Assembly: GCF_029227915.1 (NCBI RefSeq)
Contig: NC_079876.1
Coordinates: 11,780,001 to 11,844,000, forward strand
Direction of reading: 5' to 3'
Length of the DNA stretch: 64,000 nt
Source: Hydractinia symbiolongicarpus
Taxonomy: Eukaryota; Cnidaria; Hydrozoa; Anthoathecata; Hydractiniidae
Shown here: positions 42,625 through 56,300 of the stretch, piece after piece
How the letters are laid out: each line of letters starts with the position of its first letter
How positions within the stretch are numbered: the first letter of the stretch is position 1
Made by a program: the position numbers and the translations under genes
Notes under the pieces: generated by a model
Told to the model about the DNA's origin: nothing
The model's database searches: none
The model's input: only the letters and a program-made list of their open reading frames with translations

Positions 42625-43345
42625 GGAATATAAAATAAGATGAGCACATTTCGTGATAAAGATAAAAATCTCAAATTTCTAATTAACAATTACAGACAAT
42701 AGAATTCCAACACCAACGATTTTGATTGATCTATTTTAAAAAAACATACTGCGTCTAATTCTAGTTGTTGTGTTTGGGTTAGCAGTCAAAAAATTCATTA
42801 TTGAAGTGAAACTGCGTCTAAATTAGCTGTCAGCAAGTTTATTAAAAAAAGAAGTATATTGTAGACTGTATTCTAAAAACAGCAGCTTGTTTTGTAGCCC
42901 ATAGAACCTTATGAGCACTTCAGAATAACAGATTATCTTTATACCAAATTTAAATTAGGGTATTAAATACTTTACGACGTCAGACAAAAGCATTCAAACG
43001 CAAACGTATTTGACTGATTTAATTTAAATAATATACTGCATGTTTGCGTAAATGATTGGGATTTTTATATACAATGTTAAATAGATGTCTGAAAATTTCA
43101 TAAACAATATATAGCTAGCTGTTAGAAAATGTATTTACTGGATCACATTTAAAGAAAATGAAAAACGTTTTCTTAATTATTTACAATTACTTTAAGGCTA
43201 GGAGATTCAAAAAGTTAAAGTAACAATTAAAGTAAGAGCCCTTCACGAATTTCCATAACTTAATTGATAAAAGGATTTATTCTTCTTTTAAGTATAACTA
43301 TTAAGTTAAACTATTTTTTCTGTCATTACAACTTTTCCTATTCTT
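42625..43345. other. Gene-free stretch
   Basis: AT-rich, no gene or repeat recognised. Confidence 0.4.
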
Positions 43346-43650
43346 ATTAAAGGGAAACTAAGGTCAAAATTTTTTTTTTCATAAAAACGTTTATTATACT
43401 ATTTAAAAAAGATACCTTAAATTTTTTTTCAAAAAAAATGTATTTTTATGAGGATTTTAGAGTAAAAAGGTTATTATTTACATCTCCGTTAGAGTACATA
43501 AAAAACTCTACGATGGAGAGCAATGACGTATGATCCGCGAGTGAGTAAGTGAAACCATACTATAAGGTTCGCCTGATTTGATGTATGAAGACATAAAAGA
43601 TGAATTTTACTTCTTAACTATAATTGTACATTTTGTCTTTACTACTCAAA

Positions 43651-44039
43651 ATGCCAAGTTGCCTGGCATATGGATGTTCGCAAACCACTGGGAGAGTAAC
43701 TGCTAAAAAAGGTTTTTCATGATCCCAAAGCCAGTGAATACAACTGAGAAACTTCGCGCAGCACAATGGTTGCATAATATTGGTACTGGATTGAATGTAG
43801 AAACATTTCCATTTGGGAAAAATAAAGTTGTATGTGAAGACCACTTCCATCCTGACTGCATAAAAGATGATTTAAAAGGACGTCTATCGGGGATAACGTC
43901 GAAACGGAAAGAACTACTTTGTGGAGCAGTTCCAACTATTTTTAAACACAAAACTTACGAATTTATTAACATGGATGGCACTACCGTATTAAAACGTGAT
44001 TCATCTTTAAAAAGAAAAATGCAGGAAGAATGCCTACAT
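43651..44039 (+). pseudogene. THAP-domain exon of the Kolobok-like element, one-base frameshift
   Basis: ATG at 43651 opens MPSCLAYGCS, the first Cys pair of a THAP finger, then ...KKGF. In the next T-run (about 43711-43718) one base is missing relative to the family pattern, and the rest continues in another frame from 43719: MIPKP, AAQWLHN, KVVCEDHFHPDC (Cys-xx-His) and CGAVPTIF (AVPTIF box). The exon ends at a GTGAGT donor (44040). All THAP zinc ligands are present if the frame is mended. Whether the missing base is real or a homopolymer error is unknown. No downstream exon found. Confidence 0.7.
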
Positions 44040-44687
44040 GTGAGTTACAAAAATCATGTTTTTTAATTTCAACCTTTTCTGGTACAACTCTTTTAGCGAA
44101 CATATTTAATTAGATAGCCTGGTTTCTATATTGTAATTAAAATATAAATGTGTTTCGTAATTTTTTTTAAGTAGTGAAAATAAGTGGAAATTTTATAAAA
44201 ATTTCCATGAAAAATTCTTAATAAAATTTGGAAAAACGCACGAATATTATTACTAGTATTACTTTTTATTATCATATGTTATTTTTGTTATCAATGTTAA
44301 TGAAAACCAGGTTAAGTTTTCATGCGCACCTGGCTGGACTTCGAAGAAAAATATAAGGGTTGATCTACACTTCATTTTTTTATTCTAGACCGTAAAGAAG
44401 TTACTTAGTGAAAACAAAGAAACCACACTTTCACAGACATTACATTTCATAGTAATGCACCCAAGCCGTATATTGTCTGTATGCTGAAAAGCGTAGTTGT
44501 CTAAAAAGAATATAATATGTTTTGTTGTTGTGGAACCTAGGCCTTACAAAATGTTGTATACATATTTTTAAATATTCTTTGACTCACATTCAGTAAACGA
44601 ACTTTTATGTAGATAAAGAACGCACTTTTTTTTCGCATATGAAGTAATATTTTATATTTGTTTTGAAAGGTAGAATAATAAGCTTAC

Positions 44688-45160
44688 TTGTTTTGAAAAG
44701 ATTTTATATCCTTGAAATTATTTTGATATCTGCGATGTCTAATGCTTGCTGTCTCTAATACGGTGCGATTTAAACAAAGAATATTAAAATCTTTATGCAA
44801 GGTAATACATGTATTCTCTTCCAGCTTTTCTCCCAGTAAAGTTGTAAACTCCAAACAACACTTGCATTCTTCAACAGTCATTAACTCGTGTATATCACAT
44901 TTTTTACACTTACACCAATGTAAGTTTTCTAACCTGCTTGAGTCTAAATCCTCATCTTCGTCGTCGTCTGAAATATCATTCGCAGTTTTTGATGAACAAA
45001 TGTTTTTCAACTGACTTTCAGTATATTCAGGTTCGTTATCATAACACCCTTTGCAAATACTTTCATCTGTTTCAGAACTATATACTTCGCTATGTTCACT
45101 AGCACAACTACTTTTTTCGCTACTATCCATGACTAAGTGATTTTGAGTCTCGCGGCTCAT
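44688..45160 (-). CDS. P2RX7-like cysteine-rich exon in the Kolobok-like element
   Basis: ATG at 45160. The first ~85 residues are Ser/Asp/Glu-rich and disordered (ICSSKTANDISDDDEDEDL). Then follow LHWCKCKKCDIHELM, VEECKCCLEF, TCITLHKDFNILCLN and RTVLETASIRHRRYQ. The WCxC-xx-C, ECxCC, CIT-H and CLN-x-VLxxA pattern is that of the intracellular zinc-binding domain of P2X7 receptors, which is also found alone in many invertebrate proteins. A GTAAGC donor follows at 44687, so the C-terminal half of the domain would need another exon, not found. It is not a channel: no membrane segments. An identical copy is at 61942-62414. Confidence 0.55.
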
Positions 45161-45364
45161 ACGTCATAATTCTGTATGGTTCACGAGGAACCGTGAATGG
45201 AGTACACGGTTAATTTCAGAAAACCTTAGAACTTTAATGGGCTAAAACAGCCTAAATAATGAAAATTAAGAGTTAATTTTTTTTTCAATAGTTTATTTAG
45301 ATGTTATACAACGTTCTTAATTTTTTTTTAATAACATTTTTTTTTGACCTTAGTTTCCCTTTAA

Positions 45365-45810
45365 TATTCCGAATATCCACTTCATGTTTTAGGAGAATTC
45401 GTATTCGCCTAAAATTGTGTTTCCTGGAAGAGAAAAGCAAAATACTTATGTCATTGTACGGATGAACTTTGTTTTTAGTGCGGGCGTTGCAATGTTTCAA
45501 GGAAACGCAGAAAAATCAGTCTTAATAATATTTTGTCCGGAATTGTTGAACTAAAACTTTTTTAAAAAAAATAATTATTTGCCCTTAATTCCATCCGTAC
45601 CTTACATATAACATAGGAACAAAAGTGCATTTTAATTGGTTTGAGTGCACTGAATTTTAAGTTTTTATATGTTGACGGAACAGTAAAGTCGAGATTAAGT
45701 CATGCGATTCATTTTTCTTGTTAAAAAAATTAAAATAATTTGAAGATATGAACCTTCATTTCCTGAAGCTTCCAGAGAGCAAATTTATTATTTTATGTTT
45801 TATACCGATG
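45365..45810. other. Gene-free stretch
   Basis: A 67-codon complement frame (45297-45500) spans the transposon end and is not a credible gene. Nothing else recognised. Confidence 0.45.
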
Positions 45811-46347
45811 TACAGTATACTCTCCAATTAGCGGACACCATCGGTAAATCATTAAAGTGTCTAACGTTTGGAAAGTTTTACATTTTAAGCCGCAAATTAG
45901 AAAATAAGGCCGATTTTTCTATCACAAAGGAAAAATAACAAATTATAATATAATATTAACATAATTATAACGAAACAAACTTTCAATCTTTACAGATCTT
46001 TAAAGTCTTTCAAACAAATTTTAACAAATGACGGAGGATTACAGATTTTATTTCGAAATGTTTTTAATTATTTTTTGTTTTCTGCTATTTATCTTGACGA
46101 TCTTTAGCCTCTATTGAGATCGTTTATTTTTTTTGAACTGTCCGCTAATTGGAGAGAAAAAAAACCATATTTGCTCTTTGGTGCAAAAAATATTGTCTGC
46201 TAATTAGAGTGTCCCCTAATTAAGTGTCCGCTTTTTGGAAAGTTTTTATGAGTCTTTGACTATAAAACGGTCAGTGTATGAGCAAAATGTCCGCTAATAA
46301 GATGTCTTTGCCTTTTAGAGTGTCCCCTAATTGGACAGAATACTGTA
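45811..46347. mobile_element. 533-bp pogo/Tc1-like MITE
   Basis: TA (45811-45812 and 46346-46347) flanks inverted ends CAGTATACTCTCCAATTAGC and, on the complement, CAGTATTCTGTCCAATTAGG. Subterminal GGACAC/GTGTCC words recur inside (TGTCCGCTAATTGGAGAG, GTGTCCCCTAATTAAGTG). Ends starting CAGT and a TA target duplication are typical of pogo/Tigger-type elements. No coding capacity. Identical copy at 63065-63601. Confidence 0.7.
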
Positions 46348-46349
46348 TA

Positions 46350-49300
46350 AGAAAATGCTTTCAGGTTTTATTAAAAATTCAGCTTTTTGGAAACACAATA
46401 TTCCTTTTTGAGAAACATTATATGCTAACAAATACACTTGCCTGGTGGATAATTAATATGACATTTGAAATATCATAGAATGGAGCTGCTATATTAGAAA
46501 CAGTTTTATGCAAAATTGAGTGCATTAAAAGCTTTAGTCATAAACGATATTCAAACGCTTTCTTTGATTAATAAACAATTCTTTACAACTTTTTCTTGAA
46601 CTAGTTATTATTATATAACATAAATGTAAATATGTAATAACTATTTTAAGAGCAGAGAAAGAGAAAACACGATCCTACGCGATGTGAAAATTAATGAATT
46701 ATACTCTTATTTTTTCGTTTTATGTTATAAATTCAGCTTTACTTGCAGAAAACTGTTGAGTACATTATTCTCAAATATCAAAAATCATAATAATTATGAC
46801 GTTTCCGAAATTTTATAATGGTTCAACGAACTGAAGTTTTTAGATCAATATAATATTCCTGTTAAATTATATTTAGATTTGAAGAACATAACTATTTTGG
46901 AAACAAGGCTACTTTCAGAAGGCTCCTCTATATGAAGAGTGTGACCGTAACATCGCGCTCACAATTGGCAATGGCAAACCAACTTTAAAGATTAATTCAG
47001 TATTCTCACCACAAGAGCATCTAATCACAAAAATAAATCAGCAAAAATTTGTTTTAAATTTTTCTTTCAATGGCATAATTGACTGGCATAACTGTAAGGT
47101 TTGCCTTTAATATTTTCTGAGCCTGAGCTTATGGGCGTTTCTGAAAATGGGTAAATTCTGGAATATAAGAAAGTATGATGATAACAAAACATTTATTTGG
47201 TTAAATTTCATCGAACCAGCCCAAAACCATATCAGACCAAATGTCAAGTCAATAGGTTAATATTGGAGTATGGAACTTTTAAGTAAAAGGACACTATAAT
47301 ACCCGGTTTAGCCTTATTTTGTGGATTTCTTATGTTCACTGCTTTGTAATTAGTATTAAAAGTCATGAGATAATATATGTTTGATATCTACTACTATTGT
47401 TAGTGGATCCTGGGTTTGAATCACATGTCAGGTTGAGCGCTCAATCTAGGTGTGCCTTAAAAAATGATTGTGTTCGATTTACGTGAAATTTCTTCATAGC
47501 GTCTTCTTAGGTCAAGCAAGAATCGTTTTACAAAAAATCTTTTTACTTTTTTCAGTATTAACATAAAATTTATAGGTATATAATCTTTAACAAAACAACT
47601 ATGTAATTTTGTTATGCCTCATGCAAAAGTAAATTCTATCAGAAAGGTTTGAAATTACTCCTTTTAGATAAATATCAATTTATTTAGAATATTAAAGAAA
47701 GCATGTCAATCTTTTTTGTTACTACATTCGATCAAATTTAGAACGGAAATGATTTTCTTCCATTTTTCGGGCTTTTCCACAAAATAACTTAAACTATACC
47801 ATTATCTTTTTTAGTAGGCTAATATTAAACACGTTTAATAACCATTAATTGACGTCTAAAACGTGCCATAGCAAAGTGTCTTCCAATTCAAAGTTCCCAA
47901 GCAACTTTTTCTTTTCATTTACAAGCATTATTTTGCATGTATCACTCATGAAACTTTAAATATGACAACAGGTATACATCAACAATCCTATTAGTTGTGC
48001 AATTTTGTATTATAATACCCTTGTGTGTACAACAATACTTTAATTGATTAGTTAATTTTAAGCCAATTCTCGCAGCTGACAGGAAAACAACATCAGCATA
48101 TTTTTACACTAAGAATTGTAAAGAACTCAGATTATAATAAAATGCAAAACTTTAATCAACTCAAATTCAGTGCAAATAAAATGTCTCAAAAAGGACCGTT
48201 TCTACTGCGACAAAATTGTTAAATCAACACGGGACATACCACCCAATGCCCGCATGTGTAATTTAAAAATAGGATTGATCAATATGTGAAAATTCATCTA
48301 GGAAAATTGGGTTTAAACAACAATTCGTGTTGTCATAGTAATTAATAAAAAACAAGTATTTCAAATATTTCTTTACTTTGAACTTTCACCACAGTGAATT
48401 AGTTATCACAACATGTGATTTTGATAAAGCCATAAAGGCCTTTTGTTCCATTCCACATTTTTCATGCACGCCATATAATTTTATAAAGTTTACCATTTCC
48501 ACTGCAAAATGTTAAAACATCAAAAAGAACTTTAAAAATGTAAACTCCTTCATTCAATTTGACTTTTACTGCTCTTTGTTTACACCATACGCAGGAATGT
48601 GTGTTTCGTTTAGCCTTTCTTCGTCTCGGAATAAAAAATGAACACATTGGTGAATATTTTACACGGAGCCAATTTATGTGCGAGATTACATGAGACACTA
48701 GCTGAGGCGGTAAAAGTTTTATTTATAAAGTGGGTTGACATTGATTTTCAAAAGAATGTCTTAAGATCTAGTGCTCATAATGTTGTATTTATTATAGTGT
48801 AGTTAAGTCTAGCTTAAGATAAACGTATTTCATATTCCGAGACAAGTTACCGAGTCACACCTTAGGTGGCTAGTGTTTGGAAACGAAACTTCAGGAACGA
48901 AAAGTTGTTTAATGACGCGCCGTTTATTCATTTTTGTGAAAAAGCGCATATTTCCCTTTGATTTTTTCAATCATTATGAGTCTTATATCATATGTATTGG
49001 ATGTTGGATGGTTGGTTGTTACTTGTCGTGGATTTTAATGTATGTATTTAGTTCTTATCTTAAAACATATTGATTGCATCAATTATAAGGAACTTATAGC
49101 TAGCTATAACTAAATTACGTGCATTTTGGAAATTCATTCTGCAGACATTGATTCTATTTTTTATTCCATTTTATTTTATTTCTAAAGTTTTTACCAGTGT
49201 TGCTAATGATTTTGTATCTTTATTATGATGATACGATCATCTTGAAAATTTTCATTTCAGATGATTCTTCAGCCCAAAAGTCTTGACATCAATCAAATAT

Positions 49301-52300
49301 AATTGTAAACACAAGGTTTCACTTATTTATAGACAACAACATCATTGGTTACATCACAAATTTATCCCCAATGAAGTCCAGGATTTTGCATTTGTTAGGT
49401 TGTTGAGATTTTTCAAATCGAAGAGAAATAGGCTGCGTAGGAGCTTTTATATTATTTAGTATGTATATGTAGAGCCTAGCATATTTGACATTGGAAAAAA
49501 AGTACATCACAGAATTAAGACGTAAATCACGAAATTAGGACGTTTTAGCTAATTCAACCGGGAAAAATTTCCACTTTGTTTACTTGCATTTTTGCAAAGT
49601 TATTTTATGGAATAGAAACCACGAGGGTGCCGATAAGCCGCATACACCGTTAAAAGTGCGGGTGTTTTCTGGCGAGTTATGCGTTTTGAAAAAAAATAGG
49701 TATTTGCCTGAAAAAACCCACAAAGAACCGAACAATGCTTGAACAAACAAAAAATATTCACCAAAAAAACACTCAATAATTCACCACAAATTATTTAAAA
49801 AAGTATAAAAAATAAAATGAACTAACTATATATGTGGTACCGAAGTGCTTAAAAAAACTGTTTTTGATGGTTTTTAATAAGATTTACTTCATAAATAACT
49901 TATACATAAGAGAACTAATCAATTTACTCAGAATTGTTTATGTCAATAATGCGTGTCCTATTCTATTTTAAAAGACGTATTGTTAAAAATCATGTCCGTA
50001 TTAAAGGTGTTTAATATCTAGTAGTAAGGTTTAGGCGACCATTAAGGAAAAGGTTTTGGTTGAGATAGGAAGCAGAAAAAGAAGGCAAAGTAAGTATTAT
50101 AAGTTGTTATTCATTTTACTGTTTTTTGTTTTGTATTTTTCCCCATTATGCAGCGAAATTTGAAAGTACGTCAAAATGCGTCCAGATATAATTAGAGGTT
50201 TACACTACTATTCCCACCGTGAATTATGTAATTGAATGAATCAATAATTAAATTTTGTGCGTTCTAATGAAACAACATATAAAGTAACTCGCCCGGTAAT
50301 CACGCAGTCTCTTACGTATGACGCCATAATATTTATGAATATGTGTTCTCGACTATATAGTATATCCAAATGTGTATTATGTGTGAATTGTTTTGTTTAA
50401 GCGAAACATTTCTTTTGAATTAAAAAAAAAAAAATTTAACGAAAAATTAGTACGTCTACCCGATTACCTTCACATACTGTAAAACCCGCATTGGCATTAT
50501 GAAAATGACTTTTAATCTGCAGTAAAATATTTTTTTACAAGAGGGCGGTTTAATCTTCCCCTATATGCATTACACACCTTGGTTGTTATAATATCAACCA
50601 ATAAAAGTATCATTAATTAATAAAATACCACTAAGTATTCTAAATATTTGTTTACTTTGAACTTTCAATACATTGGATTAGTTATTGCAAATTGCGGCCG
50701 TAACAATAAACAACAGATTCTATGGTTCCCTCAAACAAGTTCTAGAAACAGGAAATATAATATAATTACGCTCGTCAAAACAAACATTTTTATCCAGCAA
50801 TGTTTCTCAACAAATTGTTGTTACAATCTTGGAGGAAGAAAGGCAGAAGGAGAAATAACTATTTTATGTATGCTTCAAATGTATTGAATTTTCTGTTGCT
50901 TTTAATTTCAAAAGAATCAGTGCGCGAAGTGCTCGACCAATTGTTTTCAGCGAAAAATTAATCAAGTTCTAAAATCTCCTTTAATTGGAATTTCTTTATT
51001 CTGTGAAAGTCTGGCTCTGAAACATCGCTGTGTAGTAAAATTTGGACGGACAAAATACTGAATATATGTTGGTAAGCATTGCATGCAAAAGGTTTAACAA
51101 AGAGTTTCAAAATATTTATAAAGCTGGAATAATAAGCTTTTTAGAAAAGCTAGAGTATAGTTAACTGATCATATAAAAAAGTACCGATAAAAATGAGCCG
51201 GACAAAAGTTGACAAAACATGTGGAATATTAATCCTTATTTTTACTGATAAAATAAGATCCGATTCTAGAAATTATTTAGTTTGTTAACAACGGTATATA
51301 GCACATGATGTCGTTGCTAATTATGTATTTGTTATAATATAATTACATCACTATGAAGTTGCAAATTCGGTATGTACTTCAGAAATTAATCAGATCAAAA
51401 ATACTGTAATCGGTGCACAAAGCCAATCATATCCGGTTATTTCAATTTACGAATAATTTATTCACAAAACTGCAAAAGTTTAAGTTTAAGCGCAGTATTT
51501 TAATAAAATCAAAAAGTTGTTTACTGCCTAAATCATTTATTAAATGTCTACTATATAATGAGAACGTATACTACAATCAATTACTTGCAAAGTTATTTTA
51601 TGGAATAAAAACCACGAGGGTGCCGATAAGCCGTGTTTTCACTCGTTCACATTGCATCAGTATTGTCCCGTGACATTCATCGAACAAAGTGTGTGCGTAA
51701 CGTTACATCGCGACAGAAAGATCCGCTTTGCTCTACTACTTGAAAAACACCTACAAGATCGTTCTCTACCGATATTAGTTTTTACACAAACAAAGAGAGA
51801 ATATTTCTGATTCTACCGTTAACGCAACGATCAAAACATCTTGTAACACACAGTCAAAGTGTGTTATGACCTAATTAAAGAACACAATAAGAAAGAGTTT
51901 CTTGTGAAAGCTCTAAGCAACTAAGTAGTCATGTGATTACATTTGCGTCGTTTAGAGAGAGAAAAAACACTTACGTAAACACGAAAAGAAATATGATTGG
52001 TTAATATAATTACAATACTCTTTGTATTACACCATGACTATATAAATAATTTGTTTTATTTTGAACAAAAGAATAAGTATATATGTAATCAATGTTGCAT
52101 GACGATTACCAATAAGACAACATAATATATTTTAGGGTTGGTTTGTCATAAACTTTTAGATTTCAGCGAAGAAAGTTCAACAGCTTTTAACGTCAGCACA
52201 ATTTTTAAAAAAGATAAATATATATTTAGATACAAATATTTATATATGAAATCTGTTTCACGGGTGAGTTTAGTCAGTTCTCCATCTTTTTTGATAATTA

Positions 52301-53310
52301 TGTTTATAATATCATTGACTGATATTATCGATATTTAGTCTCCTTGGTTCTTCAAAGATGATTTTTGGTTTTTTTAGTTGAACAACATTAAACGTTGAAA
52401 GAATCTCAGAACGGAAAATATAATTACATATATATTTACAAAAAATCACGTTACACGGGTAAGTTTAGTCACTTCTTCATCTTTTTTAAATATTATTGTG
52501 GTGATACTTTCAATTTTATAATGCTGTTTGTTTTCATCTTTCCTTATCTTCCTGTCTTTTTATTTTTTCCCATGTTGCATTATGTTTGTTTACTTGCATT
52601 TTTGTAATCTATATAACAGATAGAATGTTGATGTAAGAATTTCCAGTCTGACTCAGGTTGTTTTTAACCTTTAGTTTCATTTAGCAATCTAGTAGCAAAT
52701 GTTTCTTAATTTTTTAATACGAAGACTCACATATGACTTTCTTATAAACATGTTTCTTATCAAACAAACCCTTTTCAGTAAAACCAACCTCATCCGACAA
52801 TTTACTTCTTCCCAAAGTCTGGGACAGCAATTAGAGGCCTTGGAGCGAGGTTAACAGCAATACCTAGTAAATATATATTGCCAGATAAAATTTGGAAAAT
52901 GTTAATGATGTAACCTTAAATGTTCAAGAAAAATTGAGTTGATGACAAAAACTTTGGTGAAGTATAGAACTTGGCAAGACTGTTAACAAGTAAAAAATGA
53001 TGAGCCATGTTCTTCTCATGACAAGATGCGTGCAACTAAATAAATAAATACTTGAAAATATTTGCATTCCTTTGTAATAATATCTCTCCTTCGACGACGT
53101 ATTAAGTAGTAATATTTAGTACTAATACTTTTAGTACTAATATAAAGGAATTCAATACATATACTACAATGCTTTAAAAACGCCCGGGTGTGTATCTTTA
53201 GGGGCGTCCAATTTAGAACTGGAGATGAAGGTTTAAGAAAGAAACTTTTGATAAAATTTTACAATTTTAATTTATCTCTATCATTATATTAAAAGCTAGT
53301 GCAGTGCAGT
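46350..53310. other. 7-kb stretch without recognisable genes
   Basis: AT-rich throughout. Weak internal duplication: 48330-48410 resembles 50600-50690 (both contain ATTTCTTTACTTTGAACTTT-like sequence), and 49590-49650 resembles 51585-51645 (TGGAATA-AAACCACGAGGGT, GCCGATAAGCCG). Two short related blocks lie at 52260-52310 and 52455-52505 (CACGGGT-AGTTTAGTCA). Open frames here are all under 90 codons with no domain. Confidence 0.5.
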
Positions 53311-53313
53311 GCA

Positions 53314-56300
53314 GTATAGTCAAAAGTATACAAAGAGAGTACCCAGGGTGTAAACTCATTTCTCGAACGATTTTTTAATTTATTATTTCACAACTAAACC
53401 CATGAGACTTGTAGTATTTAAAAATATTTTCATTTTTGATGAGACGCTGAATAAAAGAAGTTTAATCGCCGGCAAACGAAAACCCGCGACTTCCCGTAAA
53501 TCCCGGACTCGGCCCGTATAGTCAAAAGTATACAAAGAAAGTACCCAGGGAGTAAACTCATTTCCCGAACGATTTTTTAATTTTTTTTTTCACAACTAAA
53601 ACGCATGAGACTTGTAGTTTTTAAAAATGTTTTCATTTTTGATGAGACGCTGAATAAAAGAAGTTTAATGTCCGGCAAACGAAAACCCGCGTCTTCCCGT
53701 AAATCCCGGGCTTGGCCCGTATAGTCAAAAGTATACAGAGAAAGTACTATGTGAGTAAATTCATTTCCAAAACGATTTTTTAAATTATCTTTTCACCACT
53801 AAAACGCTTGAGACTTGTAGTTTTCAAAAATGTTTTCATTTTTGATGAGACGCTGAATAAAAGAAGTTTAATCGCCGGCAAACGAAAACCTGCGATTTCC
53901 CGTAAATCCCGGACTCGGCCCGTATAGTCAAAAGTATACAAAGAAAGTACCCAGGGAGTAAACTCATTTCCCGAACGATTTTTTAAATTTTTTTTCACCA
54001 CTAAAACGCATGAGACTTGTAGTTTTTAAAAATGTTTTCATTTTTGATGAAACGCTGAATAAAAGAAGTTTAATCGCCGGCAAACGAAAACCCGCAACTT
54101 CCCGTAAATCCCGGACTCGGCCCGTATAGTCAAAAGTATACAAAGAAAGTACCCAGGGAGTAAACTCATTTCCCGAACGATTTTTTAAATTTTTTTTCAC
54201 CACTAAAACGCATGAGACTTGTAGTTTTTAAAAATGTTTTCATTTTTGATGAGACGCTGAATAAAAGAAGTTTAATTTCCGGCAAACGAAAACCCGCGTC
54301 TTCCCGTAAATCCCGGGCTTGGCCCGTATAGTCAAAAGTATACAGAGAAAGTACCCTGTGAGTAAATTCATTTCCAAAACGATTTTTTAAATTATCTTTT
54401 CACCACTAAAACGCTTGAGACTTGTAGTTTTCAAAAATGTTTTCATTTTTGATGAGACGCTGAATGAAAGAAGTTTAATCGCCGGCAAACGAAAAACCGC
54501 GATTTCCCGTAAACCCTGGACTCGGCCCGCATAGTCAAAAGTATACAAAGAAAGTACCCAGGGAGTAAACTCACTTCCCGAACGATTTTTTAAATTATTT
54601 TTTCACCACTAAAACGCATGAGACTTGTAGTTTTCAAAAATGTTTTCATTTTTGATGAGACGCTGAATAAAAGAAGTTTAATCGCCGGCAAACGAAAACC
54701 TGCGATTTCCCGTAAATCCCGGACTCGGCCCGTATAGTCAAAAGTATACAAAGAAAGTACCCAGGGTGTAAACTCATTTCCTGAACGATTTTTTAAATTA
54801 TTATTTCACCACTAAAACGCATGAGACTTGTAGTTTTCAAAAATGTTTTCATTTTTGATGAGACGCTGAATAAAAGAAGTTTAATCGCCGGCAAACGAAA
54901 ACCTGCGATTTCCCGTAAATCCCGGACTCGGCCCGCATAGTCAAAAGTATACAAAGAAAGTACCCAGGGAGTAAACTCATTTCCCAAACGATTTTTTAAA
55001 TTTTTTTTCACCACTAAAACGCATGAGACTTGTAGTTTTCAAAAATGTTTTCATTTTTGATGAGACGCTGAATAAAAGAAGCTCAATCGCCGGCAAACGA
55101 AAACCTGCGATTTCCCGTAAATCCCGGACTCGGCCCGTATAGTCAAAAGTATACAAAGAAAGTACCCAGGGAGTAAACTCATTTCCCGAACGATTTTTTA
55201 AATTTTTTTTCACCACTAAAACCCATGAGACTTGTAGTTTTTAAAAATGTTTTCATTTTTGATGAGACGCTGAATAAAAGAAGTTTATTCGCCGGCAAAC
55301 GAAAACCCGCGACTTCCCGTAAATCCCGGACTCGGCCCGTATAGTCAAAAGTATACAAAGAAAGTACCCAGGGAGTAAACTCATTTCCCGAACGATTTTT
55401 TATATTTTTTTTCACCACTAAAACGCATGAGACTTGTAGTTTTTAAAAATGTTTTGATTTTTGATGAGACGCTGAATAATAGAAGTTTAATTTCCGGCAA
55501 ACGAAAACCCGCGTCTTCCCGTAAATCCCGGGCTTGGCCCGTATAGTCAAAAGTATACAGAGAAAGTACCCTGTGAGTAAATTCATTTCCAAAACGATTT
55601 TTTAAATTATCTTTTCACCACTAAAACGCTTGAGACTTGTAGTTTTCAAAAATGTTTTCATTTTTGATGAGACGCTGAATGAAAGAAGTTTAATCGCCGG
55701 CAAACAAAAAACCGCGATTTCCCGTAAACCCTGGACTCGGCCCACATAGTCAAAAGTATACAAAGAAAGTACCCAGGGAGTAAACTCACTTGCCGAACGA
55801 TTTTTTAAATTATTTTTTCACCACTAAGACGCATGAGACTTGTAGTTTTCAGAAATGTTTTCATTTTTGATGAGACGCCTAATAAAAGTGGTTTAATCGC
55901 CGGCAAACGAAAACCCGCGATTTCCCGTAAATCCCGGGCTTGGCCCGTATAGTCGAATGTATACAAAGAAAGTACCCTGTGAGTAAACTCATTTCCAAAA
56001 CGATTTTTTAAATTATCTTTTCACCACTAAAACGCTTGAGACTTGTAGTTTTCAAAAATGTTTTCATTTTTGATGAGACGCTGAATAAAAGAAGTTTAAT
56101 CGCCGGCAAACGAAAACCCGCCATTTCCCGTAAACCCCGGACTCGGCCCGCATAGTCAAAAGTATACAAAGAAAGTACCCAGGAAGTAAACTCACTTCCC
56201 GAACGATTTTTTAAATTATTTTTTCGCCACTAAAACGCATGAGACTTGTAGTTTTCAAAAATGTTTTCATTTTTGATGAGACGCTGAATAAAAGAAGTTT

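Larger units (their letters stand above)
43351..45360. mobile_element. 2.0-kb TTAA-flanked Kolobok-like element
   Basis: TTAA at 43347-43350 and 45361-45364 flank inverted ends AGGGAAACTAAGGTCAAAA, each followed by a poly(A/T) run. A second inverted block lies further in (TGACGTATGATCCGCGAG near 43525 and its partner near 45145-45172). TTAA target duplication together with a THAP-domain gene fits the Kolobok superfamily. No transposase catalytic domain was found, so it is a non-autonomous derivative carrying two divergent first exons. Confidence 0.7.

Noticed and set aside
48462-48698. Possible zinc-ribbon tail of a piggyBac-like transposase (CVWCKQR on the complement)
   Set aside because: Only one Cys pair is visible and no other transposase motif is nearby.
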